Origin: Desulfurococcales archaeon
GTDB taxonomy: Archaea > Thermoproteota > Thermoprotei_A > Sulfolobales > NBVN01
Reading direction: 5' to 3'
Assembly (NCBI GenBank): GCA_015523295.1
Contig: WAKQ01000002.1
Coordinates: 1-64,000, forward strand
Length of the DNA stretch: 64,000 nucleotides
Part shown: piece by piece, positions 53,057-60,807 of the stretch
Position numbering within the stretch: the stretch's first letter is position 1
How the letters are laid out: the number at the start of each line of letters is the position of its first letter
Program-made: the position numbers and the translations under genes
The notes under the pieces: generated by a model
What the model was told of the DNA's origin: nothing
The model's input: only the letters and a program-made list of their open reading frames with translations
Database searches by the model: none

Positions 53057-54091
53057 TTATCTAATATTTGCCATTGTAAGAGCCAGGACTGCTGCCTTGG
53101 TCCACAAGCCGTTCTCAGCCTGCTCGTACAGTACCGATCTAGGGCTGTCAACTACCTCGTCGTCAGCTTCATATCCCCTCATTATTGGCATGACATGCAT
53201 CAGCACCCCTGACTTGTCCATAAGATCCATCAATTCAGAAGTTACTTTCCAGTCCTTGAATTTCTCATAGGTTTTCAACTCCTCATCACCAAACTTGCTA
53301 TAACCTAACTCCTGCAACTGCATCGATGCCCAATTTCTGGGGAAGACTGCGTGAGCACCCCTCAACGCCTCCCTGTAATCATTAGTGAACTCCAGATGTG
53401 AACCGTTTGCTTCTGCATTCTTCTTAGCCCACTCAACAATGTCAGGGTACAGGTCAAAGCCCGGTGGGTATGCTACTGTGACATCAACGCCTAGCCTTGT
53501 GAAGAGCAATAGATCCTCATTAACGCTGCAAGGACCTCTAACATGGGGTGAGTACGCCCACATAATAACATACTTCTTGCCTTTCGGGTTAGGGAAGACC
53601 TCATTGAACGTCATGTAGTCGGCAAGGGCCTGAGTAGGGTGGAACTGATCATCAGCCATATTAATAACAGGTATTTTCGTGTGCTTGGCGGCCTCCCTGA
53701 TTAGCTGGTTACCCACACCGTGTTTAAAGTCTATGGCCTTATCAAGAATCCTAATTCCTAAGCCATGACCATATCTATCATAAACTGCTACTATGTCTTT
53801 TACTGCTTCCCCTTCACCAGCCCTAGTCTGCCTCGATTCAATGAATTGTGCATGACCACCTAAATACGTCATTGCCGCCTCGAAGGCCGCTCTAGTCCTA
53901 GTGGATGTAGCAAAGAACAGCATGAAGAACGTCTTCCTATCTAAGAGTTTAGGCAGCTTTTCCATCCCAAAGTAATGGTAATTCCATTTCAACTCCTTGG
54001 CTAGCCCTAATGCTATTCTAAGCTCCTCAACATCCCATTCCTGTGTAGTTATTAGATCCTTACCTGTTAGGTCAGCTATGAAGTTTCTCAT
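53057..54091 (-). CDS. OTC-like/non-ornithine carbamoyltransferase, copy 2
   Basis: From ATG 54091 (GGTG 8 bases upstream), about 344 residues. Carbamoyl-phosphate loop FFATSTRTRAAFE (about 59-71) and FHPTQALAD (about 150) are canonical. The substrate loop is MHVMPIMRGYEAD (about 298), lacking the Cys of HCLP. Its partner at 51770 differs in other places, so the two probably use different acceptors or form a mixed trimer. The 216-base spacer to copy 1 has no gene. Confidence 0.82.
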   Translation of the reverse strand: MRNFIADLTGKDLITTQEWDVEELRIALGLAKELKWNYHYFGMEKLPKLLDRKTFFMLFFATSTRTRAAFEAAMTYLGGHAQFIESRQTRAGEGEAVKDIVAVYDRYGHGLGIRILDKAIDFKHGVGNQLIREAAKHTKIPVINMADDQFHPTQALADYMTFNEVFPNPKGKKYVIMWAYSPHVRGPCSVNEDLLLFTRLGVDVTVAYPPGFDLYPDIVEWAKKNAEANGSHLEFTNDYREALRGAHAVFPRNWASMQLQELGYSKFGDEELKTYEKFKDWKVTSELMDLMDKSGVLMHVMPIMRGYEADDEVVDSPRSVLYEQAENGLWTKAAVLALTMANIR

Positions 54092-54184
54092 ACTGGATGC
54101 ACCCATAGTTAAAAAGGGGGCAACGCTATAATACTTTAATTAACACTAAGGTGAAGACTACAACCAACGTCTCAGCCCTTAAAG

Positions 54185-54670
54185 TTATAAAGAATTGAAG
54201 GCCTCCTTAAGCCTCCTATATGTCTTACCTAAATCCTCTGGAATAACTTTGGTTCCTCCGATAACTGGCATGAAATTAGAGTCACCTAACCAGCGAGGCA
54301 CTACATGAATATGCATATGTCCTTCAACCCCTGCTCCCGCAACACGACCAATATTCATGCCTATGTTAAACCCTTGCGGCTGGTACTCCTTTTCAATCGC
54401 TTTTAGGGTTAAGACTAGCGTTTTATGAATATCGACTATCTCCTCATCAGATAAAAGATCTGGCCTCGGTACATGTCTTTTAGGCGCAACCATAACATGT
54501 GCGGTATTATAAGGGTATATGTTCAACACAACTATGCTATGTTCACCACGATATACGACCTTATTGGCCTCATCATCACTACTATTCACCGCCTTACAGA
54601 ATATACATTCTTTTTCTTTAGAGACCTTAATTATATATGTCATTCGCCAAGGAGCCCACAATACATCCAT
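54185..54670 (-). CDS. HIT-family nucleotide hydrolase/transferase
   Basis: A 161-residue HIT protein. The motif is HMHIHVVPRW (about 112-121), with the family's N-terminal zinc-like pair CIFCK (about 19-23) and NIYPYNTAHVMVAPKRH (about 50-66). HIT proteins hydrolyse AMP-linked dinucleotides or similar. It is upstream of the carbamoyltransferases and downstream of prepilin peptidase. Confidence 0.92.
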   Translation of the reverse strand: MDVLWAPWRMTYIIKVSKEKECIFCKAVNSSDDEANKVVYRGEHSIVVLNIYPYNTAHVMVAPKRHVPRPDLLSDEEIVDIHKTLVLTLKAIEKEYQPQGFNIGMNIGRVAGAGVEGHMHIHVVPRWLGDSNFMPVIGGTKVIPEDLGKTYRRLKEAFNSL

Positions 54671-54743
54671 TGCCCTGACCTCTTTAGATGATTTAACATA
54701 GGGTAAAGAATGTTAACCTCCCAATTCATAATCAAAACCTTAC

Positions 54744-55472
54744 CTAATGCAATAGATGGATAAACAGCTCGATCATCCACTCCTGAGGCGTTAGCAGTGC
54801 TGCAACGTACCCCACTAAATAGAACAACACGTGAGGAAATCCAGGCGTAACCCAGAGAATATCCACCTCCTTTAACATTCCCTTACCAACCATCTTCTCG
54901 ATTGAAGCTCTGACCCTATCTTCCTCCTCATCATCAAGGCTAAAGGAAGTTCTGCATAGATAACCCTCCTCTAAAGGTATCGTGAGAGGGTAGACAAACT
55001 TGCTTTTTAAAAACCTTCCAACACTCAATGGCCTCCCCAAAAAAATCAGAAGAGCCTTAGACCCCTCCACACATTTGATTTTGCCCATCTCCTTCCAGTG
55101 CGCTAAGTTCAAGATAAAATAGTAGCCCATAACAGCAACCGGTATTAGCAGGGAATATATGAGGGTTAACAAAGATATAGGGAAAATGTAGAAGAAGGGA
55201 TGGGCTAAGGAGATAAGAAGTAAGGCGAGAAAGTCAGCACCACCAATCATATCAAGTAAAGAGAGGGCGAAGACTGCTAATGAAGGGATTAAAGAAATGA
55301 GGGTATGAATTACATCATATCTTCCTAAAATGAGGTTGACAACAACAACTACAGCTAGGGAGGGCAACCATGTAAGCTCGGGTATGTCCCTATACTTCAC
55401 ATCACGGTATGACGCATAAATAAGCGTTGAGAGAACTGCTCCAACAACTACACCTTCATAGAGGTTCAGCAG
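54744..55472 (-). CDS. pibD: archaeal prepilin/preflagellin peptidase (A24, PibD/FlaK type)
   Basis: The conserved N-terminal frame runs up to a CTG at 55472, giving 242 residues: MLNLYEGVVVGAVLSTLIYASYRDVKYRDIP. This puts Asp24 (YRDVK) and Asp80 (GGADF) at the two catalytic positions of PibD. ATG, GTG and TTG are absent between the RadA stop (same frame, 55488-55490) and the first Asp; a GTG start at 55400 would remove Asp24. GGTG lies 7 bases ahead of the CTG. It processes pilins such as that at 24524. Confidence 0.85.
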   Translation of the reverse strand: MLNLYEGVVVGAVLSTLIYASYRDVKYRDIPELTWLPSLAVVVVVNLILGRYDVIHTLISLIPSLAVFALSLLDMIGGADFLALLLISLAHPFFYIFPISLLTLIYSLLIPVAVMGYYFILNLAHWKEMGKIKCVEGSKALLIFLGRPLSVGRFLKSKFVYPLTIPLEEGYLCRTSFSLDDEEEDRVRASIEKMVGKGMLKEVDILWVTPGFPHVLFYLVGYVAALLTPQEWMIELFIHLLH

Positions 55473-55487
55473 ACCCCAACACCGCTT

Positions 55488-56444
55488 TCAATCTTCAATG
55501 TCACGTATCCCTTCATCAGTTATGATGAAGACGGCCTCTCCTTCAGGGAGGTGCGGTGCGTCAACAATCCTGGCAATCCTTTTTCCTCCCCTACTCTTTC
55601 GAAGCTGAACCCTTATCCCCGGAGCATGTGCGAGGACGTGACCGCCTACCGCCGTAGTCGGATCCCCGTAGAATACGTCAGGTCTTGCCATCACCTGATT
55701 AGTTACTACTACTGCTACATCATATACATCTGCTATCCTCGCCAGTTGGTGCAAGTGCCTATTGAGTTTCTGCTGTCTAGTAGCTAGATTCTCCCTGCCC
55801 GGGTATTCAGCCCTGAAAAGACCCATAACCGAGTCTACAACCAATAGCTTTATGTTCTCCTTAGCTATCACATCCATTGCTTCCTCAACGATGGCTATCT
55901 GATGATCGCTGCTTATTGCCCTAGCCCATATAATGTTCCTCATCACCTCATCCGGGTCTAGATCCAGAGCCCTAGCCATAGCCTCAATTCTCTCCCACCT
56001 AAACGTACCCTCCGTATCGATATATATGGCCTTACCGCTCAAGCCTCCTCTCTCAGGAGGTAGCTGAACGTTCACAGAAAGCTGATGACAGATATTAGTT
56101 TTACCGCTTCCGAACTCCCCAAAGAACTCGGTGATGGTCCTCGTCTCAATACCTCCTCCAAGAAGCTCATCAAGCTTTTTGGAACCTGTGGTTATCCTAC
56201 CTATGCTCTCTCTTTCCTTCTTGAGCTCTAAGGCCGTCTTGAAGCGAAGGCCTAACGCCTCTCTCGCCTTGCTCACGATTCTATGCGCTGTCGGTGTGGG
56301 GATCCCTACTATACTAGCGAGCTCGCTTACATTGGCAACCGCCACTGCCTCGAGGGTCTTGAAGCCGGCCTCAGACAGTTTATGCAGTAAGGAAGGGCTG
56401 AGACCTAGATCCTCAAGAGTCTTAATCTTCCTCTCTTCACCCAT
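55488..56444 (-). CDS. radA: DNA repair and recombination protein RadA
   Basis: A 318-residue recombinase, the archaeal Rad51. The N-terminal helix-hairpin-helix ([37 protein letters not shown], about 9-60), Walker [10 protein letters not shown] (about 109-117), Walker [12 protein letters not shown] (about 200-210), and the [21 protein letters not shown] loop 2 region are intact. The prepilin peptidase follows in the same frame after its TGA, which is unusual. Confidence 0.97.
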   Translation of the reverse strand: MGEERKIKTLEDLGLSPSLLHKLSEAGFKTLEAVAVANVSELASIVGIPTPTAHRIVSKAREALGLRFKTALELKKERESIGRITTGSKKLDELLGGGIETRTITEFFGEFGSGKTNICHQLSVNVQLPPERGGLSGKAIYIDTEGTFRWERIEAMARALDLDPDEVMRNIIWARAISSDHQIAIVEEAMDVIAKENIKLLVVDSVMGLFRAEYPGRENLATRQQKLNRHLHQLARIADVYDVAVVVTNQVMARPDVFYGDPTTAVGGHVLAHAPGIRVQLRKSRGGKRIARIVDAPHLPEGEAVFIITDEGIRDIED

Positions 56445-56602
56445 AACCTACCTGACCTAAGTTGAAGCTATTTATAGAGCTATTAAGTTTTAAACGTGCT
56501 CAACCTACACAAGCATAATGTGAACTAGGTATTATTAATTTATTGTAGGGTCAAAGAAAATATTACGCCAGTTGAGACATGTAATGCATCGAGGTGACTA
56601 AT

Positions 56603-58162
56603 GTGAAGGTTCTGCTGATACATGCGAGGACCTTTAAATTCTCCGCAAAGTCTAAAGCGTTGAAGGAGGCTGAACCCAGCCCACTTCTAAAGGAGGTGGA
56701 AACACATAACGCATTAATAGCTTTCACAACCGTTGAGATAGGCGATTATAGCTGCTTAAACCAGATCACCACATCTCTCACTGAAGACCTAAAAAAGCAT
56801 ATAAAACGCATAAAGGCCAATTCCCTAGTCATATATCCCTACGCGCATCTAAGCAGTAACTTAGCCCCACCTACCGAGGCAGTTAAGGTACTCAGAAGCA
56901 TTGAACAGGCATTGAAGCAGGTGATGGCTGATAAGGATGTACTAAGAGCGCCCTTCGGATGGTACAAGTACTTCATGGTGGAATGTATTGGACATCCCCT
57001 TTCAGAACTTTCAAGAAGCTATGAATGCACTACCCCAAGTAAAGAGTTATGTACATTAACTGCCTTAAGAGGTGATCTCCCTAAAGAGATGAAAGATTTC
57101 CTGTGCTCATCCCTAACAAAGGGAACCTCCTTACTTAGGAGGCCGAAGATAGAGAGAACAATTCAAGAAAGGTTCGGCTTTCTCATAACTCCCAGCAACG
57201 GGAGATACAGCCTTATAACACGAGATAAGTCATTAAAGATGTTCAACGTACTCAGAAATATTGCAGCATCATTAGCTAAGAAGTATAAAGCAGTAGAGGT
57301 TCAGATAAGCACTCTACATCCCGGAAAAGGTTTAAAGAGTGGCTTCTGGCTATTTAACAAAGATGTTTCCAATACTTCAACATTTTTCGAGGCTTCAGCA
57401 ACATCAATGAGCAGTGGACGCTTAACATTATTTGACTCGGTGAACGAATCAATACTCTTTCACCGCTTCAAAACGTTTGACGACATTTTAGAATTAATTT
57501 CATATGTTGCCTCAATTAATCGAAAGATCATGAAGGATTTGAATAGAGAGGGAATACTTATCGTTGAAGCTGGAAGTGAGAAAGGGCTAGATAAGTATGG
57601 CTTTCTAATAAATGAACTGAGCAAAGGGATCGAACAAGTTATGGCGGTAGGACATACCTCTTTTACAGGTTTCAGAGCTAGATATCTAGTGAAGGACTCC
57701 TCAGGAAACTTCGTTGAGCTAGGGGGTCTGGAAATAGCTGAAGAGAGTGACTCACTTGATGCGGGTAGCAATATCTTTGGCCCTCTTCAAAATGTCGTTT
57801 ATTTAGCCCTAGATGGAGCTGCAGAGCAATTAAGGAATTCCAAAACGCCTGTGATCCCCACATGGCTCTCTCCTATTCAGGTTAGGCTCCTTCCCTTGAA
57901 AGACGTTTACGTTCCTTATTGCCTTGAAATAATTGAAAAAATGTCTGAACATGGAATTAGAGCCGAGGTAGATAGCCGCTCAGTCAGCCTCGGAAAAAAG
58001 ATAAGGGATGCTGGAAGAGAGTGGATACCATATGTTGTCATTATAGGTGAGAGAGAGGTAACTGCAAACGTATTGAATGTTAGGATCAGATCGGAGGGCA
58101 GGCAGGTATCGATGAACGTTGAGGAGCTGATAAGTAAGGTCTTGGAAGAATCTCTTCTCTAA
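56603..58162 (+). CDS. free-standing editing paralog of threonyl-tRNA synthetase (ThrRS-ed)
   Basis: From GTG 56603 (GAGGTGAC 6 bases upstream) the product has 519 residues. The N-terminal editing domain begins MKVLLIHARTFKFS with YPYAHLSS at about 78-85, a D-aminoacyl-tRNA-deacylase-like fold. The catalytic middle is degenerate: I see no class II motif 2 or 3. The C-terminal anticodon-binding domain (SPIQVRLLPLKDVYVPYCLEI ... VVIIGERE) remains. In Sulfolobus, ThrRS-ed removes serine from mischarged tRNA-Thr in trans. The aminoacylating ThrRS is elsewhere. Confidence 0.85.
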   Translation: MKVLLIHARTFKFSAKSKALKEAEPSPLLKEVETHNALIAFTTVEIGDYSCLNQITTSLTEDLKKHIKRIKANSLVIYPYAHLSSNLAPPTEAVKVLRSIEQALKQVMADKDVLRAPFGWYKYFMVECIGHPLSELSRSYECTTPSKELCTLTALRGDLPKEMKDFLCSSLTKGTSLLRRPKIERTIQERFGFLITPSNGRYSLITRDKSLKMFNVLRNIAASLAKKYKAVEVQISTLHPGKGLKSGFWLFNKDVSNTSTFFEASATSMSSGRLTLFDSVNESILFHRFKTFDDILELISYVASINRKIMKDLNREGILIVEAGSEKGLDKYGFLINELSKGIEQVMAVGHTSFTGFRARYLVKDSSGNFVELGGLEIAEESDSLDAGSNIFGPLQNVVYLALDGAAEQLRNSKTPVIPTWLSPIQVRLLPLKDVYVPYCLEIIEKMSEHGIRAEVDSRSVSLGKKIRDAGREWIPYVVIIGEREVTANVLNVRIRSEGRQVSMNVEELISKVLEESLL

Positions 58163-58209
58163 GACAGGAGAGATACACGTGTTCTTAACCTAGCCTGTGA
58201 TACTTTTTA

Positions 58210-58266
58210 TTGGATGATGACCTGTCTTATGTCTGAAGGATGAGGAGATGCACCTCCACTGACTAT
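58210..58266 (+). ncRNA. C/D box sRNA
   Basis: Order on the plus strand: C box ATGATGA (58214-58220), exactly 12-nt spacer, D' CTGA (58233-58236), 3-nt linker, C' ATGAGGA (58240-58246), exactly 12-nt spacer, D CTGA (58259-58262). It is the archaeal 12/12 guide layout, starting about 50 bases after the ThrRS-ed stop. Guide spacers are CCTGTCTTATGT and GATGCACCTCCA; targets not identified. Its 3' end abuts the stop of the opposite-strand small zinc-ribbon gene. Confidence 0.82.
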
Positions 58267-58418
58267 TGATCGTCTAACCGGCCTAATATCTCGTGGAACG
58301 TGTTCTTCTTGCACTTCCTACAGTAATGATAGATTGTCTTCATGTCGCTGATGTCATAGCTGACCTTAAGAATCCACTCACTTCCACATTCCTTACATTT
58401 AAGCCTCCATGCAGTCAA
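58263..58418 (-). CDS. 51-residue zinc-ribbon protein
   Basis: TTG 58418 begins TAWRLKCKECGSEWIL and ends YCRKCKKNTFHEILGRLDDQ, a single C4 ribbon (CKEC about 8-11; CRKC about 33-36). A GGTG sequence lies about 8 bases upstream. It resembles small archaeal zinc-ribbon proteins with unknown partners. The rest of the spacer up to tRNA-Trp has no gene. It is short enough to be missed by length filters. Confidence 0.72.
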   Translation of the reverse strand: MTAWRLKCKECGSEWILKVSYDISDMKTIYHYCRKCKKNTFHEILGRLDDQ

Positions 58419-58496
58419 CCCTGAACACCTTCTTACATACAGGTTGAAAAGAATTAAATACTCTTGTACTCCTCTACTAAACGGATGACCTCTGGT

Positions 58497-58651
58497 GGGC
58501 CCGTGGCTCAGCCAGGTAGAGCGGCGGACCCCTGAAGGGTGTCGAGGCTCCAGTCCGCTCTACGGGTCTGCTGACCTTAACATAAGGGATGACAGAAGAA
58601 CCTTCGGGAGAGACCCGTAGGTCGGGGGTTCAAATCCCCCCGGGCCCACCA
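58497..58651 (+). tRNA. tRNA-Trp(CCA) with two introns
   Basis: The gene is 155 bases with CCA. The best fold gives acceptor GGGCCCG/CGGGCCC, D stem GCTC/GAGC, anticodon stem GCGGG/CCCGT and loop CTCCAGA (anticodon CCA). Intron 1 (about 58528-58546, 19 nt) interrupts near 30/31 and folds as GACCCC...GGGTGTC. Intron 2 (58554-58612, 59 nt) is at the canonical 37/38; CTCC pairs with GGAG near its 3' end, leaving 3-nt bulges. The T arm GGGGG/CCCCC is standard. An Arg reading would need a non-U33 loop, so Trp is preferred. Confidence 0.8.
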
Positions 58652-58944
58652 CACCCGAAAGGGATAAGCAGGGCTCCTAAGCGCTTGAGAACTTCATCTA
58701 TGAGTGATAGATTTAAAACAGAGGGTGAACTAGCGCTCTGGAGTGTGAATTAAGATCGAGGGCTTCCTTTCCTTCCTAGCTAATATTGATTGCTGATTAC
58801 GTGATATTAGAATATTAAAAACTATCAGATGGCAAGTAGGTTATCTTCCCAGGATATCTGAAGACCTTCATTGTCCTGTGATGTAACAATAAACCACCCA
58901 GCAATCTATACTGCTTTTAAAGGAAGACCGTGAACTATTACATC

Positions 58945-59006
58945 TTTACGTCAGCGCTTTGGCCCTTCATCACGATGGTCAGGGCATCAATCCTCATCAC
59001 ACTTTA
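58945..59006 (-). ncRNA. C/D box sRNA
   Basis: Minus strand: C box GTGATGA (58994-59000), 11-nt spacer, D' CTGA (58979-58982), 5-nt linker, C' GTGATGA (58967-58973), 12-nt spacer, D CTGA (58951-58954). Both C motifs are perfect. It lies just after the KH-protein stop on the same strand and may be part of that transcript. The spacer 58652-58944 holds no other feature I can support. Confidence 0.82.
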
Positions 59007-59017
59007 AGGATGTTTAT

Positions 59018-59635
59018 TTAGAGTTTAAACATATTTTTCGACCAGTATTCTCTCATTTTTCTACGTTTGATCTCCCTCATTAACCTGTCTATGTGCCGGT
59101 AGACAGTTGAATGCATTCTCCCCTGTATTAGCATCTCCACTGCTTCCCTTGCTACCTGTGCCGACTCGTAATCCCCTATTATTGCTATAATATCATCATA
59201 TATGTTTAGGTAGACCCCCGTCATTTGCTCGATATTTCTTTTAGCTTTACCTTTCTCTCCAATTACTCGACCCTTTACTCTGCTGAGGTGGTTAGGTGAA
59301 TCTCCTACTACCTCCTTCAGGTTTATAATGATGAGCGTTTGATCTTCTTCCAGAAGTCTCCAAGCCTTTTCAGGAGGGAAACCAGCAGCTACTGCTCTTA
59401 TAAAGTCTCTGGCTTTCAGAAGCCTGTCCATGGAGGTATAGGGTGTAGCTGGCTCGATCGCCACCGACCCGTTCACACTGTCTACACTTATCAACGTTCC
59501 AGTACGGTCTTCTAGCTCTTTAAGTACCTTGCCCTCCTCCCCTATAAGAGGTCCTAGCCTATCCGTGGGAACCCTGAGATACATTTTAGTGACTCCTGGG
59601 CTAAGCCTACCTTCCTTCTCGACCAACCGACACAC
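59018..59635 (-). CDS. KH-domain ribosome-assembly protein (Dim2/Pno1 homolog)
   Basis: Up to 205 residues (starts 59635, 59626 or 59584 possible). Two KH domains are visible: VPTDRLGPLIGEEGKVLKEL (about 22-41) with GxxG as GEEG, and RVKGRVIGEKGKAKRNIEQM (about 119-138) with GEKG. Archaeal Dim2/Pno1 works with RIO kinases in small-subunit maturation. It is the last gene of the operon after RIO1, supporting that role. The C-terminus is basic. Confidence 0.9.
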   Translation of the reverse strand: MCRLVEKEGRLSPGVTKMYLRVPTDRLGPLIGEEGKVLKELEDRTGTLISVDSVNGSVAIEPATPYTSMDRLLKARDFIRAVAAGFPPEKAWRLLEEDQTLIIINLKEVVGDSPNHLSRVKGRVIGEKGKAKRNIEQMTGVYLNIYDDIIAIIGDYESAQVAREAVEMLIQGRMHSTVYRHIDRLMREIKRRKMREYWSKNMFKL

Positions 59636-59659
59636 CGTATCATAGATTCGAGATCAGGA

Positions 59660-60472
59660 CTAATATAGGGACCCGGCCTCATCTCCGAGAACATATTTCA
59701 TTAAATCATCAGGGGATGGAATGTCGAGACCAACTTCCTTACTGAAGAAGTTATGTATGTTTTTCAAATCCCTTCTCAGAAACTCAATGGCGTTAGGATG
59801 CTCTCTCTTGACTGCCTGACTTACATCTATTATGTAGTGCTTACCCTGCCAAATCATGATGTTATACTCGCTTAAGTCCCCATGAATCAGGCCTGCCTTA
59901 ACATAAGCTTTCCTAACATCATCAATTATAGAGTGAAATAATCTCCTGTACTCATCTTCACTGAGCTCACATTCCTTAAGCAATGGTGCCCTCACCCCTG
60001 AAGAGCCTATGAACTCCATGACAAGAATATTCTTATGTTGGGCTATGGGTTTCGGGACTGAAACACCTGCCTGGTATAGTGTGAGATAGTTCTTAAACTC
60101 CTTCCTAGCCCACAAACTCATCAATTTTTTAGTGGATTTCGGTATATAGCCGTCGAATCTAGGATCCCCCTTTAGATACTTTATTAGGCCTTTCCTGAAC
60201 TCGGCTGTGCTCGTCAAGTAGATCTTGACTGCCAAATCCTCTCCCTTAACGCCTTTCCCCCAGTAAACCCTGGCCTCTTTACCAGCACTTACAACCCCCT
60301 TAAGCTCATAAAGTACCTTCTTGCGGACGAGTTCCAACACTGCGAGGAGGGTGGCTCTATCAAACACCTCCTCAACAGTTTCAAATAAGTCCTTATCGAC
60401 TTCACGCCTTTCCTTTCCTGTGAGCCTATAATACCTATCGAGAACCTCGTCTATACCTTCCCCAGGTATCAG
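59660..60472 (-). CDS. rio1: RIO1-type serine protein kinase
   Basis: The conserved N-terminus (IDEVLDRYYRLTG ... DLFETVEEVFDRATLL) is reached only by a CTG at 60472, which overlaps the aIF1A stop as CTGA, with GGGTG 4 bases upstream. This gives 270 residues rather than 235 from GTG 60367. Kinase motifs: VVSAGKEARVYWG loop, AVKIY lysine, HGDLSEYN catalytic loop and IIDVSQAV metal Asp. RIO1 acts in late 40S/30S maturation. The operon aIF2-beta to KH protein is consistent. Confidence 0.88.
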   Translation of the reverse strand: MIPGEGIDEVLDRYYRLTGKERREVDKDLFETVEEVFDRATLLAVLELVRKKVLYELKGVVSAGKEARVYWGKGVKGEDLAVKIYLTSTAEFRKGLIKYLKGDPRFDGYIPKSTKKLMSLWARKEFKNYLTLYQAGVSVPKPIAQHKNILVMEFIGSSGVRAPLLKECELSEDEYRRLFHSIIDDVRKAYVKAGLIHGDLSEYNIMIWQGKHYIIDVSQAVKREHPNAIEFLRRDLKNIHNFFSKEVGLDIPSPDDLMKYVLGDEAGSLY

Positions 60473-60807
60473 AGCTCACCCTCATACTCAAGAAGTGCAG
60501 GGTCCAAAACACCCATTTCAAGCAGCTTCTTCTTCTCATCCCTTGTATACCTGTAGAGGACATCGCCTCTATCATCCCTGAACTCCCATACCCCAAGAAG
60601 GACGATGTCCTTCGGGTTCATCCACATTCTCCTCCTGAGCTTGCCCGGGATTCTTCCCATTCTTTCCTTGCCGTCCTGGCAGAAGACTTTGACGTAGTTA
60701 CCTCCTATGATGTCAGTGACAACGCATAAAACCTGGCCTTCCTCCTCCTTTGGAAGGAGGAGCTCCTCCTCAGATTCCTCCTTCCTTATCTTCTTCCGCT
60801 TACCCAG
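60469..60807 (-). CDS. translation initiation factor aIF1A
   Basis: The family's N-terminal segment GKRKKIRKEE ... EEGQVLCVVTDIIGGNYVKVFCQDGKERMGRIPGK is in frame with the open frame but begins at a CTG (60807). GGGTG lies 7 bases upstream, overlapping the NMD3 stop. From CTG it is 112 residues; an ATG at 60660 would delete half the OB fold (residues 30-60). The C-terminal part MWMNPKDIVLLGVWEFRDD is typical. aIF1A helps initiator tRNA find the start codon. No ATG, GTG or TTG exists in between. Confidence 0.88.
   Translation of the reverse strand: MGKRKKIRKEESEEELLLPKEEEGQVLCVVTDIIGGNYVKVFCQDGKERMGRIPGKLRRRMWMNPKDIVLLGVWEFRDDRGDVLYRYTRDEKKKLLEMGVLDPALLEYEGEL

Noticed and set aside
55551-55787. 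Plus-strand frames over radA and other large genes
   Set aside because: They are antisense shadows without ribosome sites or recognisable domains.
58497-58651. Reading this tRNA as Arg(CCT)
   Set aside because: That fold needs a C at position 33 and leaves no good bulge-helix-bulge; the two-intron Trp fold gives loop CTCCAGA and a 4-bp CTCC/GGAG pairing.
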